A program made the position numbers and the translations under genes. Below are positions 1 to 12,900 of a DNA stretch of 64,000 nt, in pieces. Below the pieces are notes generated by a model that made no database searches, was not told the origin of the DNA, and worked only from the letters and a program-made list of their open reading frames with translations. Where the stretch lies: the NCBI RefSeq assembly GCF_949628215.1, contig NC_134278.1, positions 106,993,277 through 107,057,276 on the forward strand, read 5' to 3'. The stretch's first letter is position 1. Each line of letters starts with the position of its first letter. This stretch comes from Phalacrocorax aristotelis. Its lineage: Eukaryota > Chordata > Aves > Suliformes > Phalacrocoracidae.

Positions 1-3000
1 TCGACAGACAGTGCCAAACCACTTGGTATTCTGTGTTTAGAAGGCTGTGTAGGCTGGTGGATACACCAGAGGAGAGTAATTCAGGGTGTATTTATTCCTG
101 TAGTGTGACTTTGACAGAACCATCTAACTTTCTAGTGCATTGGCTTGCCCAGCTGGGGAACACAGGCTGTGATGGGTGTGAATTCCCATTTGCAAAGCAT
201 GTTGAGATGCTTCAGAGAGGCAAACAATTATTTCTGCAGAGTTATTGTTCTCTGAAGAGAATTATTACTTTTACAACTGAGAACTATCAGCTTTAAACAG
301 AGATTTCTGTCTTAGCCTCTCTCTTCTTGCAAGTGACGTATTTTTTTGATTCTGAGGAAGCCTCAAAGGCGTTATTAGTAACATGTTTTCTTTCCTCTTT
401 CTAAAATCCCACTTTTCAGTTTTCTTTCACTATCCAGTCTCAGGTTAGTGAGTACTGACAAATACTATCAACACATCTCGACAAACAATAAAGTTCTGTC
501 TAGAGCCATTTCACTCCCTCAAACATGTTGAACTAAGAAAGCTGAAGAAGAAGCGGGGGTGGGGGAAGAAAGAGAGAAATGAGAAACATTTCCAAACATA
601 ACATAAAAGGTCTTGCCTTAAGACCATGGATTTCCTTTTTGGTACTTTCAAAGAATGTGTCTTTAGTTCTCTTTGGCTGTGTGACCAACAGTTGTGGGGT
701 GTGTCTGTGGTTTTCTTCTCTTCACAGTAACTCTATTGTTCAGAAACTGCAGCCAATTTATGGAAAGAGGTGGAATGTTTATGTAACTTACTTTGCTTTA
801 GACAAGAAAAAAAAAAAAGACTGGTGGAGGAAGGCCAGTCAAAACAGGATTTTTCTTCCTTTCTGGACACAGATGTTGAGAGAAAAAAAGCTAGCTCTGT
901 CTTCGCGTTAAGCTAAACAGAATTTCCATTTTTAGACACTTTTTTAATTAAGTAGGTCAGAAAAACAAAATCAGCCATTAGATTAGTGCTATAATTTACT
1001 TGTTTCAAAATGTGCCATGCTTGAGAGCTGCCCTGTTGACACGCTTACAACACCATAAACTGAGAAATAGATATATTAGGGTCAGATGATATTACTTTTG
1101 CCTAGACTGCTGTGTCCCAAACATATAGTTGGCAAGTACTGCTAGACTGCAGATGGTGAGTGTCTCTTCATAACTAGACTGGAGTTTCCTGCCATTTCCA
1201 AATTAGCTGAGCTACAAATATGATTTGCAAATTGCAAACCAAAACAAGGTAGCCAGAAGAACAAACCTTCTTATTTTATGTGTCCCCACTGTCTGTATTG
1301 CAAAAGCAGACAAGTTATGATCGCTGAATTTCTGCTTTATCTATCCAGTGCCCCAGTGCCTTGCTTGAACTCTTCTTTAACTGCAGTACCTACCTAGAAA
1401 TGTTAGGTCAAATTCAGCTTTTCTACTTGGGCAAAACTGCAAAGTTTTTGATTAAATGGGAAGAAGGATCTTTAAAGTCTAGGGTATCCTCAGGAGGGCT
1501 TCTCATGAGTTTCCATTGGTTAGGTTGGGCCTGACCTGAACTAGGCAGGTGCAACTTGCATGAAGCCAGCACATTTGCGTCAAAAAATATCTCAAAATGA
1601 GGTTTTTGAATGTAAGAAACAATTTCCAGCTATCACTCAGCACCATAAAAAAAAAATCATCCTCATATCGTAGTGCCACCAGCATGAAACCAACTGGTCA
1701 TGGAGCCAGGCTGCGCAGACACTGGTACTGGCAAGACTGGGTTGCAGAGTCTAAATTCAAGTGTTGGTCTTTGTTTCAGACATACACACAGAAGTCTCAC
1801 AAAAAACCAAAATGGAAAATATTATAAATAGAAAACAGAATGGAGTTTGGTGGCTCAAAACCCCGAGTGAATGCAGTGTTCCCTTAAGCCACAAAAAATA
1901 CAGAGCTTGAGAGACACTGAGGAAGCTGCCCCTGCCAAAATATTTCAGCCTTGACAGGGAGAACAGTTTCTGGAGGCAGATTCTGTTTCTATAATTATCT
2001 GGTCCTTCGCCTCACTAAGACCACTGGTTTATTGCATTGGGCCAATAAAGGCTTCTCAGGTGCCAGGAATATCCAAGAGTTTCCACCCTAGCCCAGCGCT
2101 CAGGTGGCAGAGAACTCTTAACCTATTACAGAACCCGTTAGTCTTTCAAGTGCTCTGAAAGGCGAGGCTGCACCAGCGTGAGTGAGGGCTGGAAATTGTT
2201 CCAGCTACATTATTCAGCTTGAAACCCCTACTCGAGTGTGCAGAGAGTTTATTTGACCCAAAGGGCCAGATCGAGCTGTGATTGCCTTACCTCCTCGCCA
2301 ACTGCAACAGAATTGCACAAGCATGAGCAGGGTCTGGTCCAATAACAAGTAATTTGCCATATGGAAGCTACTGAGCAGACATCTGCAGGACACTGAAAGT
2401 GCTTTTCTATATACAGCGCTGAGTGCTACAGTTGTGCATTCCACAGAGACTCCGTTTGCAAAGGGATAGAAATGAAACGTTATTTCGGGTTTTGGTTTCT
2501 TGGCCTTGAAAACTGAAATCTGAAAACAATTAAAGCCCAGTGCCATACCAAATCAGTTATGCAGTCATTCCTGGATTTTCCCATGGAATTTTTACATAAG
2601 AATTAGGCTGTATTTGATGCAAACTAACACATACACAAAGAACTGTGCTGGTCAAAGGCAGGCCAGCTTATAGATGAGTTTCAGGAGTTTTTGCAAATGC
2701 ATGTAAAAATCAGTCAGAGGTGTACTGAAACACACTGCTAAAGATTGCAAGAAATTTGATGACAGCTCACCCATTAAAAGGTCTATCATGCCTTACATCT
2801 TGTCCCTGAGAGACGGTTTTCCACACCCTCCCGTTCCAGCGTTGTTTAATCTTCTCTGTCACTGCAGATTTCCCTCTCCAGCCCACCTGGTACACTCTGT
2901 CCCATAACTGGGACACTGGAAATACCCTTCCCATCTCTCTTTGGACATCTTTCCGTCATGGCATTGCTGGGGGATGGAGCGAGTCCTGTGCTTTTTCAAG

Positions 3001-6000
3001 GAATGAGCAACCTTTGATGGTCGGTTGGCCGCTGTCCAGGAACACACAACGAAGAGGCTCCCTGCAGCTTTCTCAGCTCTTTGTGTGCCCGTGTAGCAGC
3101 TGGGCAAAATCTGGCCTCACAATGGTGTGCCTGTAATGACACAACCAAATCCAGTCCTGGCATGGAAGGGAAACACTGCCCAACTGGAGGTCAAGCTTTG
3201 AATTATAATGGTGCCCTCCAGACTCCAGATATCTGAATCAGCTGCTTCCCCCTTCACTCAGAGCACTGTAGCTAATGTTTCTTTATCCCATTAAAAGTCC
3301 AATCTCCTTGAGAGGAGGGGATTTCTGTGATTCTTTCAGAAAAGTGAAACATTTGCCCATGCAAAAGAATGAAAAAAGACAGCATATTCACCAGGCAGGA
3401 GAGTCGGACAATCAAGTCTTTAGTTTTCCTTCATTGCAGGAGACTTGCTGCAAACTTCTAGTGAGCAGGGCTACACAAGTGTTCTCTGATTATTTTCTAG
3501 TATCCTGTTAGTGCAATTATCTTTTCTAGCCCATTCATGAGTACCAAAACCACTGCAAAACTCAATAGATTCAGCGACAGGTGTTACGACTGACCTGTAG
3601 AGGAGTCCTGGAGGCAGCCTTACCCAGACCTGAGATGTGGACACAATGGCATGGAGAACAGAGTCACCATGGTGGTCTGGCAACAACAACAACAACAACA
3701 ACAACAGGTTTTCCTTGAGTTTGGACCCATTTTGAGCCTTTTACAGTTAACTCAAAGCTTTTCTTTCATTGAGCCAAATGTTGTCATAATTTTCACTGCA
3801 TTAATCTCTAGAGTTCAAATCCCTTTTTGAACATGACACTTTGGATGTGAGATGACAAGTGTTAATATTCATTATTCTACAAAGCTATAAATATCGTGAG
3901 GTATAGCAACTCACTGGAAAGGACATGACCAAAATTATTTCCTCAGCTCTGTGCTTCAGATCTTCATCACAGATACTGTTTTTCACATACTGAAATGCTT
4001 TTGTTGCACTTATTTTGGCACTAACGTTCACTCACGTACTTCTATTTTAATGGATACTTGTAAAGTTAAATTAAAATATTCAGTCAAACTTTCCAGTTCA
4101 CAGTAGGCAAGTTGCACACACACATTCACATTCAGCCTATGCACCATTTTCCTGTCACAGTGCATGAAGAAAATAAGTCATTTCAGAAGCTACTGGAGTT
4201 TCCCTACTGAATTTTTCCTACAGATTCTTTTTCTAGCAAGATCTTACTTGCAAACTGTTTTCCCATCAGAGGCTTGCCAGATTTTTGGGGCAATGCCGAA
4301 CAAAGGTCTTACCACCTTTGTAACACTAAACAGCATTTAGTCTCTTTCATAAACTTGATAGCCTGTAAATCTGAGATGGTCCACACCCTCTGCATTCCTA
4401 TGTCGCGTACTAACAGCCTCTTCTTTAATTACAAGGTGTGGCATTTCTGGACAAGAGACAGCTAATCCTCCAGATGTGTGTGTGTTTGTGTTATTTACGT
4501 TTACCCTAGAATTTCTCTTTTATGCAAAGCTTTGACTCTGAAACTGCAAAGGTTAAACCTCACCGACAAAATCTCTAGCTCATGGCCACACTTTGATGCC
4601 ATTTCATATTCTGGTTTACTAATGATTAAGTAGAAGTGTTCTGAACAAACAGGATTCAGATCTAAAAGCTGGGAGGTATTTGGATCTAGGAGTCTGGTTC
4701 ATGCTGGTATATGTTATAAAACACAACCATCTGCAAAACTCAAACTTCAACAGGAGCCCACATTAGCACGTTACTTTAACTGATGCTCAACTGCAGCTCT
4801 CTTGACGAATTCTTGATTAGAAAGAAAAAGAGTTAAAGCTCTCTTTTTCTTACATAAAACACAGAAGACACACTGGCAAACAGTGATTTCTGCTCCTGCA
4901 GCTGGTATAGCAGCATTACCCAGGTGTGCACGCTAACCCCGAGCTGCACAGCCCCCCAGGATTCCCTGGCAGGAGGCTGGGAGCCCCCAGCTCTGTGGGC
5001 CAGGCTGCACTGGGCTGCAAACAGGGGATGAGAGACTGCCAGGGCCCTGCTGTGTGTGAACAACAGGAACAAGACCGGCCCTGCAAAGCCATCAGAGCTG
5101 GGTGCTAGCTTTGCTGGATCTGGTAGCTGAAGCACACCTCACCCATGACTGCCCAGTGCAGGGGAGGACCACTTCCCGCAGAAGGGTGGCCGACACTCCT
5201 CCTGGGCCAGTGCCCACCACATGCTGGGTTGTTTCCTCAACTCTGTCCAAGTCTGTCACCCACAGTGCCTCCCACATCCCACAGCTTCAGGAAATCCAAA
5301 AAGCCCCAGCCCCAGCCCCAGCCTTCCTCCAGCCACACATGCCTCCGCTCCACCTTTCCCTGAAATACTTCTTTTCAATAGCTTCTCTCTTGCTGCCATC
5401 TTTTCAGACCAGGGGAAAAAAAAACACCCTCACCTCCTTTGTGAGGGTGTTGGATAAATCCCTCTTGAGCGTTGCCTTCCACAGGGCACAACAGTGTGGG
5501 CAACGCTTGACCAACAGCAAGTGCCAAAGAGAGACTTACTTGGTGGCAAGTTGTGACTTCTAAAGGAAGAAGACTTCTGACCATGGTCATGCGCACAAAC
5601 GGCAAAGGTCCCCAGTCTGTAATGAAGCCTTAAAAGGCAAAAAAAAAATCAGGACTGAAGCACTCTGGGGCCAAGGTGATTAATTTGCTATGGCGCAGCA
5701 CACGCTGTGTGCTCACGCATCCACACCTCCGTGTGCTCCATGCAGCAGCACCTGCACCACAAGGAAGCTGCAGCCCCAGGATTCGTGTTGCCAACGGCCC
5801 ATCACCACCCTCTCAGACAACCTTCTCCCTCCTCCAGGGACACCTTGCTACCGTACCTCCAGCTGCCTCCACCACAAGCCCCTCTTGGCACTGTCTGCTC
5901 TGGTGCACGCCTCCACGCTGTGCTTGGTGTCTCCATCCACAGCTCCCTCTCTCAGCAGGACCTGCTGAAGGCAGCAGCAAACACCCACAGGCACCCACAA

Positions 6001-6076
6001 CACATCACTGCTGGGTTACAGAGAGCAAAAACTTGACTTCTGCCCCTCAGAAGGGACTTCGACCATCTGAGTGGAA
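1..6076. other. Intergenic, no gene recognised
   Basis: Mostly AT-rich sequence with short, unconvincing open frames, and one (CAA)n tract. About 4.9-6.1 kb becomes GC-rich (CCAGCCC-type repeats near 5305-5330), so both strands stay open by chance. No HHAT exon was recognised, although HHAT is the expected next gene on this side. Confidence 0.7.
3681..3706. repeat. (CAA)n microsatellite
   Basis: An uninterrupted CAA/AAC trinucleotide run of about 26 bp in intergenic sequence. Confidence 0.95.
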
Positions 6077-6081
6077 GTCAT
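6077..6081. repeat. Target-site duplication GTCAT (left copy; right copy 6809-6813)
   Basis: An identical pentamer immediately flanks the TG...CA ends of the LTR. The 5-bp length fits several avian ERV lineages. Confidence 0.85.
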
Positions 6082-6808
6082 TGCACTGGTGCGGGGGGGG
6101 GCTGCAGGGCAGGCTCTGTGAGGAGAGGCTGGGGCTGCCCAGTGCTCAACACAACCGGCTCCAGCAGCCCCACCACAGGGCATGGCTGAGCCCCTCAGCC
6201 AAGTTGGTGGCACCTCGGGGAAAGCCTGTGTCAGAAAGGGCAAAACAGCACACAGGCAGTGAGGAAAAAGTTACAAAAGAGTCCTGCAGACACCCAGGTC
6301 AGTGAAGAAGGAGGGGGAGAAGGTGCTGCAAGTGCCAGAGCAGAGATTCCATGGAGAGGACAATGGTGGAGCAGGTTGTCCCCCTGCAGCCAGTGGACAG
6401 ACCGTGGTGAAGGTCATGAAGAGGACCCACACTGGAACAGGGGAACAGCGTGAGAAGGAAGGAGTGGCAGAGAGGACCCATTACTGACTGACTGCAACTC
6501 CCATGCCCCATGCCCTGCACTGCTCGGGAGGAGGAGGTGGAGGAGTTGGGAATGAAGTTGAGTCTGAGAAAACGGAAGGAGGGAAGATGCTGGTTTGTCT
6601 TTTTTTTTTTCTATTTTAATTGGCAATAAGTTAATTTTCCCCAAGTCGAGTCTCTTTTGCCTGTAACGGGAATTGACAAGTGATCTCCCTATCTTTATCT
6701 TGACCCACAAGCTTTTCTTCCTACTAATTTCTACCCCAACCTGTTGAGGGGGGGACTGGGAGTGTGGCTGGGTGGTGACTGGCAGCTGGCCACAGTCAAC
6801 CTACCACA
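6082..6808 (+). mobile_element. Avian endogenous-retrovirus LTR (solo), with 5-bp target duplication
   Basis: The element begins TGCACTGGTG and ends CTACCACA (TG...CA ends). It is flanked by perfect GTCAT duplications at 6077-6081 and 6809-6813. Its interior resembles an LTR family widespread in birds: a purine-rich segment with repeated GGAG..CAGG-type phrases, then an AATAAG poly(A)-signal-like motif, followed by the phrases CCCCAAGTCGAGTCT and GTGATCTCCCT. The degraded poly(A) signal gives the plus orientation. No gag, pol or env sequence is next to it, so it is a solo LTR left by recombination. I recognise the family by its phrases but do not assign a library name. Confidence 0.85.
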
Positions 6809-6813
6809 GTCAT

Positions 6814-9614
6814 AAATTGGACCAACCACAGGAGAGAAAGAAGAGAGAGAAGGACAAGAAGAGAGCAGAGTTACCCTGACACTGCGGTCCAGACCTGGTG
6901 CTCATGATAGTTCCTGATGAATTGGGCCATTATCTAAGGACTGCCCTGGACACAGAGCCCCACTTCAACACGCGCTCATCATGAGGTTGAATTTGTGGAA
7001 GTTAGTTATGTGCAAGGACAAGGCTATCCCTGCCTCCTGCCCAGAGACAGTGTTCTTAAACAGGACATGACCTTTCCTGAGGCAGTCCAGGAAAAGTCCA
7101 CTGAATGGAAGGATCATGAAAAAAAATCAGGAAAGGCACAGACCAGTAGTCCAGAACATAACTGGAAAGATGGTGAAGACATCTCTTTTTGGGGCCACTA
7201 AGAAAGCTAGTACAAAATATTGGGGTGGGTTTTAGCTCATAACTTTTGCTAACTAATTAATGTATCTGTTGGCCGATGCAGCACTACTACGCTAACACGC
7301 TCCTCTACCAAGGACTCCTTTAGCCTGACTTCCAACTCCACTGCTTAAGAATGCCAGGCAAACACATAAACTGTCTCTACTCTGTAGCTGAATGCAACAG
7401 AAAATTTATTAATGGAAAAAGAAGAAATACAAAAGGAAGATCATCTCTGGACATAGCCCAGGCAAAACGTAACTTGCCATAACAGTGCTGAAAGGCACTA
7501 CTAGCAAAATACCCTGGCATGTTACAGCATCCTCCCAACTTGTACAAAAGCTGCTTTATTGCTGAACTCAGTTTACTCTATTCCCAGGCATAACTGAATT
7601 GTGGTTTTTTTTATTGGTCATCTGGCCTCCCCAGTAAGTGTTCTGGGCCATCATTAAGGCTGGGTAAGGCAAAGCTCTTTCCTTCTTTTTTCTTTCTTCT
7701 TTTTTGCAGAGCTTCTTTCTAGCCTTTTATCAGCTGATCTGCAGAAGCTGCAGAATGATATGCAGTCCTTCTCCTGAAGCAGTCCCTGAATAACCAACTG
7801 CTGCTTCTTCCTCCTGGAGCCACCAGGAACGAGTCAGGGGCTGGGGAGGGTTGACAGTTTTGCCAGCATTGCACTGACTCCCATGACTCAACTGCCTCAA
7901 CTCCTCCAAGCCTCAGCTTTGCATCCCAAAAGCAACATTGGGAAGAAAATGAACTCACATACAAAAACCACTCACAAACTTCAGATCATGAAGAAGTCTC
8001 TGGGTGAAAGAAAACAACTCGGTATGACAGTCTTTGTAAGCAAAACTGCTTCCTTCCAGTTCCTCCAGCTTCACCTGCTTCCCATGCTTGACACAGCGAA
8101 AAATCCCGTAAGGAGCTCATCTATTCATACCCAGGAACTGCTCATGTTACTAATGTGCATAATCTGGATGCAAAAATCATCAAGACATTAGTGCATTCTT
8201 GAACAATATCCTGTCATATTCATTGCGGGAAGCACAGAAAAAAAGTATCAACTTTTATGCAAAAACCTGGCTTCTTTTATCTGTGCTGCATTTAGTGTGC
8301 ATGGAATACTAAGTTTGCAAGGGAAGTCAGAGTTACCGAATGTGGTTTTCAGGACCCTCAGGTAATGTGGCAAGGAAAACGGAATTATTAATAAAAATGT
8401 TCAGAAAGTTGTGGTTAAGGTAAGAACAGGGCAGGCCTTTGCGCTTCTGTGACTGCATCAGGACTAGTCCATATGTATAGAAAAACATCATCAGGGAGAA
8501 GACCAGCTCAAAGAAAACCAAAGGAAGAGTAATGTGAAGCTGGTGGTGAAATAAAGGAGGGAAAGGGAATCTAAATAGAAGCTACTTGTCCATGACTTGA
8601 GTCAGAGGAGGGAGGCAGCAAATTTCAGAGAAATATGTTTCAGTTCATGACCCAGTTACAGCACATTTCTCTCCCTTCTCTGTGTCCTTCCACTCCACTT
8701 TTGGTGTCCCTTTTGCCATCACCACATTCTCCAATTTACATTCAACATCCAGCAACAAGCCTTCAATCACGAGGGAGGACACCAGGGCTATTTGCTTTCC
8801 TTTGCACCTGCTCCACAACTGAGGAAGAGCAACAGGCCACAGCTCATCTGACAGTTCATAGCTTGGGAACCCATCAGCCCAAAACTCAATATTATTTCTG
8901 GGATATTCTTAAAGTTTACAAGCAGCAGGGTGATGTAGAAGTAATTGCAGAAGTAATTGCTGTGCAAGCCTACATAGTGCCAGGGAGTTGCTAACAGATC
9001 TACGATCATCTTTCAGGATGACAAAACCAAATTTCTAGGTTGCAGCTGCCCCTGCCACCTTGATGCTTTGCAGCTCACAGACTGCAGGAAGCGCTTCCTG
9101 TAGCTCCAGGAAGCTGGCTTTATTATGCAGACGGTCTGGACTCTTTTCTGGCCACTTCTGTCTTCATCGCACCCAAGTCCCAACCTCTGCACTTCTAAAG
9201 AAATGGTGGGGGAGGATGCAAGGGAAAAATAGCACAAGGAAAAAACAGCCTCTGTTTACGCCCTTACATTCAAGAGGTCCAAAGCTATTTGTAATTGCTA
9301 GTCACTGTCACTGCTCTGGAAAAGAACCTGTCTCTGATTCACTATCTATATCTCTTGGCAGCAGCTTTTACAGTGGCACAAGGCAGAAACAAAGAAGCCG
9401 CATTTCAGATTGGCCCATTGTAGACATACAAAGTTCGGACCCGGATCCAAACTTCTGCCTGCAAAATCATGGCTCCAAGCCCACCAGCTGGCGTAATTTT
9501 GGATTACAACTCCTAGGTTTGTCCTCGTCTAGCGAATATAAAATTTCACTAGTTAGACAGAGGCTTAACAAATGGTCTGAGCAGAGATTTCACAATTAAT
9601 ATATGATGATTAAC
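6814..9614. other. Intergenic, no gene recognised
   Basis: A purine-rich GAGA tract (about 6831-6870) follows the LTR. A stretch at about 7215-7690 has some LTR-like character (a CAGAAAATTTATTAATGG phrase and CTGGCCTCCCCAGTAAGTGT), but no clear ends were found. Otherwise nothing recognised. Confidence 0.6.
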
Positions 9615-9905
9615 TGCAGGATTACAGAGATTAAAGGTGGGAAAGAACTATTAGATCATTGCAGCCCTATGGCAGTTGCATAGTTGTTCTCTGTAGCGTA
9701 TATCTCCCTGCACCCTGTTCAGGCTAGTTTTGAGTAGCTTAAGCAAAGGCTCTCCCAGTTTCTTTCTGCAGGCTGTTCCACAGTCAAGCAGATCTTGATG
9801 ATATTTACTTGATATTTAATTTCACCTTGCTCCATTCTATAGCTAAGAGCCATCTTAAACAGTCCTTTTTCCCACTGGTGCCTTTGTGTTGCTGTTTTCT
9901 GCCCT
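9615..9905 (-). mobile_element. Eroded CR1/L3-type LINE 3' fragment
   Basis: The plus strand carries the recognisable string of phrases found in reverse-complemented old CR1 tails of birds and reptiles. These are AACTATTAGATCATTGCAG, GTTGCATAGTTGTTCTCTG, CTAGTTTTGAGTAGCTTAAG and CAGGCTGTTCCACAGTC, followed by a degraded TGATATTTAATTTCAC phrase. The element is heavily mutated and 5'-truncated, so it was inserted long ago. Its ends are approximate. Confidence 0.6.
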
Positions 9906-12900
9906 TGGGTCACTTCACAAATTCATATCTATTTTTCTGTTTCCCACCATTTCCCGTCACAACATCAGCAGGGACCAAACAGCATACTTCCATATATGCT
10001 ACGTCCCTTCCAACACCCATTAAACCAATCTAATCTTTCTTTGGACATACGACATTGAATTTCTGTAGTTTGAATCATCACGTCATTTCCTGCTCCTGCT
10101 TTTGACTCTTCACGAGGTGCCAGCAAGACAGAGAGCAGGACCCACCAATTAATGAGATGTAAAGATACAAGAAAAGCTTTACTGAGATAATTGTTTTTGA
10201 CAGCTTATTACAACAGGAGATAGATACAGACCCAACCTGATGCCATATGGACGGCTTCAGGTCAGTTCCTGCTCTGACTTGGATCCACAGGTCTTTTTAC
10301 TCTGCGTCATGGGTTTAGGCATAAAGCGCCTGATGCCAATGAAAGGAAGTTTGATTCGGTTGTAATGTACAAAGCAGCACGCTGCAACTAACTTCACAGA
10401 CTGAGGCTGGGAAAAATACATTCCTCTCTTCAAGTCACGTTAATGGAATATTTGCTGCTGGATCAGGATCAGACATTGTAAGGTAGACATTGTCTAATAC
10501 AGAGGAGGATGTGGGATGAACAAATGCCAGAGCGAACAGTCCTAATGACCCTTGCTTTAAAGAGCCCAGAGACAAGACAGAACAAGGCCAGGGCTCCAGG
10601 AAACAGCCCAGTGAATGTGTGCACACATGTGCGTGTCCTCCGACAAGCTGCGCCCAGCCTCCCTCCGGCACGCCAAGCAGAGCCTACCGCTGCCTGCAGG
10701 CAGCCGACTTCGGAGAGGTTTCAGGTTCCTGTTCAGAGAAAACACAGCACAGCACAGCAGCTACGCGGCTACACGCACAATTTTAGCTCTGAGAGCTATC
10801 ACAAACGCGAGTGCCTGGTGTTGATCCCAGCACTTCTAAATTTTCTGAATTCCCTGCTTACTGAAGGGTGAAATTAGACTCACGCTCACAACTTCCAGCT
10901 TGTGGAAAGCAGCTCGAAGCAGGTAGGGGAGGGTATGGTGCACAGAGGATTAAAAAAAGATGATTGTGGGTGCAGAGAAATATATTCCAGCAACACAGAC
11001 TTGGTTGCAACAAAGTTCAGACTGGCAATTTGCATATGGAAATTCGTTATGAAGGTACTCATATTAACAACCTGAATTGCACTCTTAACAGATTACAGCA
11101 GTTAGGGAGAGGTAAATGAGCTCTGTCAAAACAGGAACAGCTCTAAGTGATTCCCCAAAGCAGGATCGGGGCACGCACCACAGCAGACTTCCTCCATATT
11201 CTGGCACTGGCTAGGGAAATTATGGAGGTGTTTCTTTTCTGCTTCAAAGCAGAGGGTCTGGCAGCAGTTCCTGTCCAACGATGTGGAGTCTGAAAGAATT
11301 TGAGTCAAAGGAGTGTTCGTGCAAAAAAAAAAACCCAAAACAACCAAAACAGTTGGGGCTGTAGTTCAGACACCACCGAGTCACCTCCACTTTCAAAGGC
11401 ACAGGAGATGATGTGGTCATGACCCTTCAACAGCCTCTGAGCATCAGAGAAACTTCAGGAGGAACAGAGCAAGGGCAGGAGGGTGGACCCATGCGGTCAC
11501 CTACAGTGGATGGCTGCGCCCAAGATGCATCTTCCTGTCAGAGTGACTACCTTTGGGTGCCGTGTAGCCGCGCTTCCAGGAGCCTCAGCAAAACTGCGGC
11601 TCTTCTCCAGACAACCATACAAGAGCCATAAAGCAGCTGTTTCTTCCCAATAAGTCTCACTCAAACAGGAACAGATCTTTCAAGCAGAATCTGCATGCCC
11701 TAGGGAAGTCAGGACCCAGGACAAATGGACTGTTGGAGAAGACCGCTTAGTCACATGCAGGGCTGGGCTGGGGCATGGAGGTCCTTCATACTGTGCAGAT
11801 TTGACTGTCACCAAACAGTTCCAAATATTTTCATTCCTCATGGACGTCAGAAGCTGCATACAGATATACCTACAGAAAGTCCACACACAGAACTTTTTGA
11901 TCTTTCTAATCTCCTGTTTCTCAGGGAAGGTTATGTCTTACAGACCTCTGCAGCATACTTTTGGCCTGAAGGAAGTACAGTGGATCTGGCAAGCATCAAG
12001 GGTTTAAAGCACTGCAGCCAGCTGCTCTTACTGACCACAAAAACTTCTCAGTCCTGCTTGATTTCTGTTTCCTCAGTCCATCTCTGTGAGATGGAGGAAA
12101 TAATGACTCCATGGGTGTCCTGCTACAGTATGTGGCCCAGCAGATCTCCTCTGATGAGCCTTGACCAGGGGTCTGCCCCTGTGCTGGGTTACTGATCTCA
12201 CTGGAGGTATACCAGAGCAGATTATACACTCATCCTCTGCTAAGTCTCTCATGCTTTTGCTTAAATTGACCACATTTCTTATGGAAGTGTAAAATTAGGA
12301 TGAGAGAAGTAGTAGAGCTTGGTTTTCCATGTAAAAAATGGACACTGACAATGGATATAGTTGAAGAAGCTATATGGTTGCTATAGAAAGGAACAACCCA
12401 TTTTCTGAGGCTGTGGTAAAAACAGGCTCAGAGAGAACAGACCTGATGGTGACTCTGCAAGACCCAAAGTAAGCACTGTAAGAATCCTGCAGATTGTAAG
12501 AAAGAAATTTTTCACACACAGGGTGCACCATATCTATTATGGACAGAGGAGACTGTCTCAGGGTCTGTGGCTGTGCGCTGTGAGGACAGGATTAAAGCAC
12601 TGCCCCATGCTCCCAAACCTGTAGAGAGCTTACCTGAGAATCTTCCTTTTTCAGCTCTAGTTTTTAAAATTTCATCAGTGTCTTGTGTGGTGTTTTATGC
12701 TCTCAGGCTGCAAGGAAGCATTCTCTGCTGCAAAAATAAACAGTATGTGTAAATCTCCCCACCACCACCCCGAAACAAATGAATGTAAAGCATCACCCAA
12801 TGACACTCCCTACCACTGAATCCATCAACACCCTTTGTGTTTTCATGGACATATTTTCCTTATAAAAACCAGTTCCATCTTCTCCGCTGCTATGTGAAAG

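Noticed and set aside
5468-5507. 9-bp inverted repeat AGCGTTGCC / GGCAACGCT with a 22-base loop
   Set aside because: Stems this short are common by chance, and no family, gene or transcript context supports an RNA hairpin.
5676-6305. 209-codon open frame on the plus strand, GC-rich, with overlapping frames on both strands
   Set aside because: Low-complexity Pro/Ser/His composition, no recognisable domain, and its end runs into the LTR. Open frames occur in all phases because stop codons are rare in this GC-rich block.
7215-7690. Possible second ERV LTR fragment (LTR-like phrases, TTTATTAATGG region)
   Set aside because: No TG...CA ends, target duplication or firm family match could be identified. 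Left as unassigned sequence.
9060-9599. 179-codon plus-strand frame
   Set aside because: Ser-rich composition with no domain, no promoter signal and no family resemblance; a chance frame.
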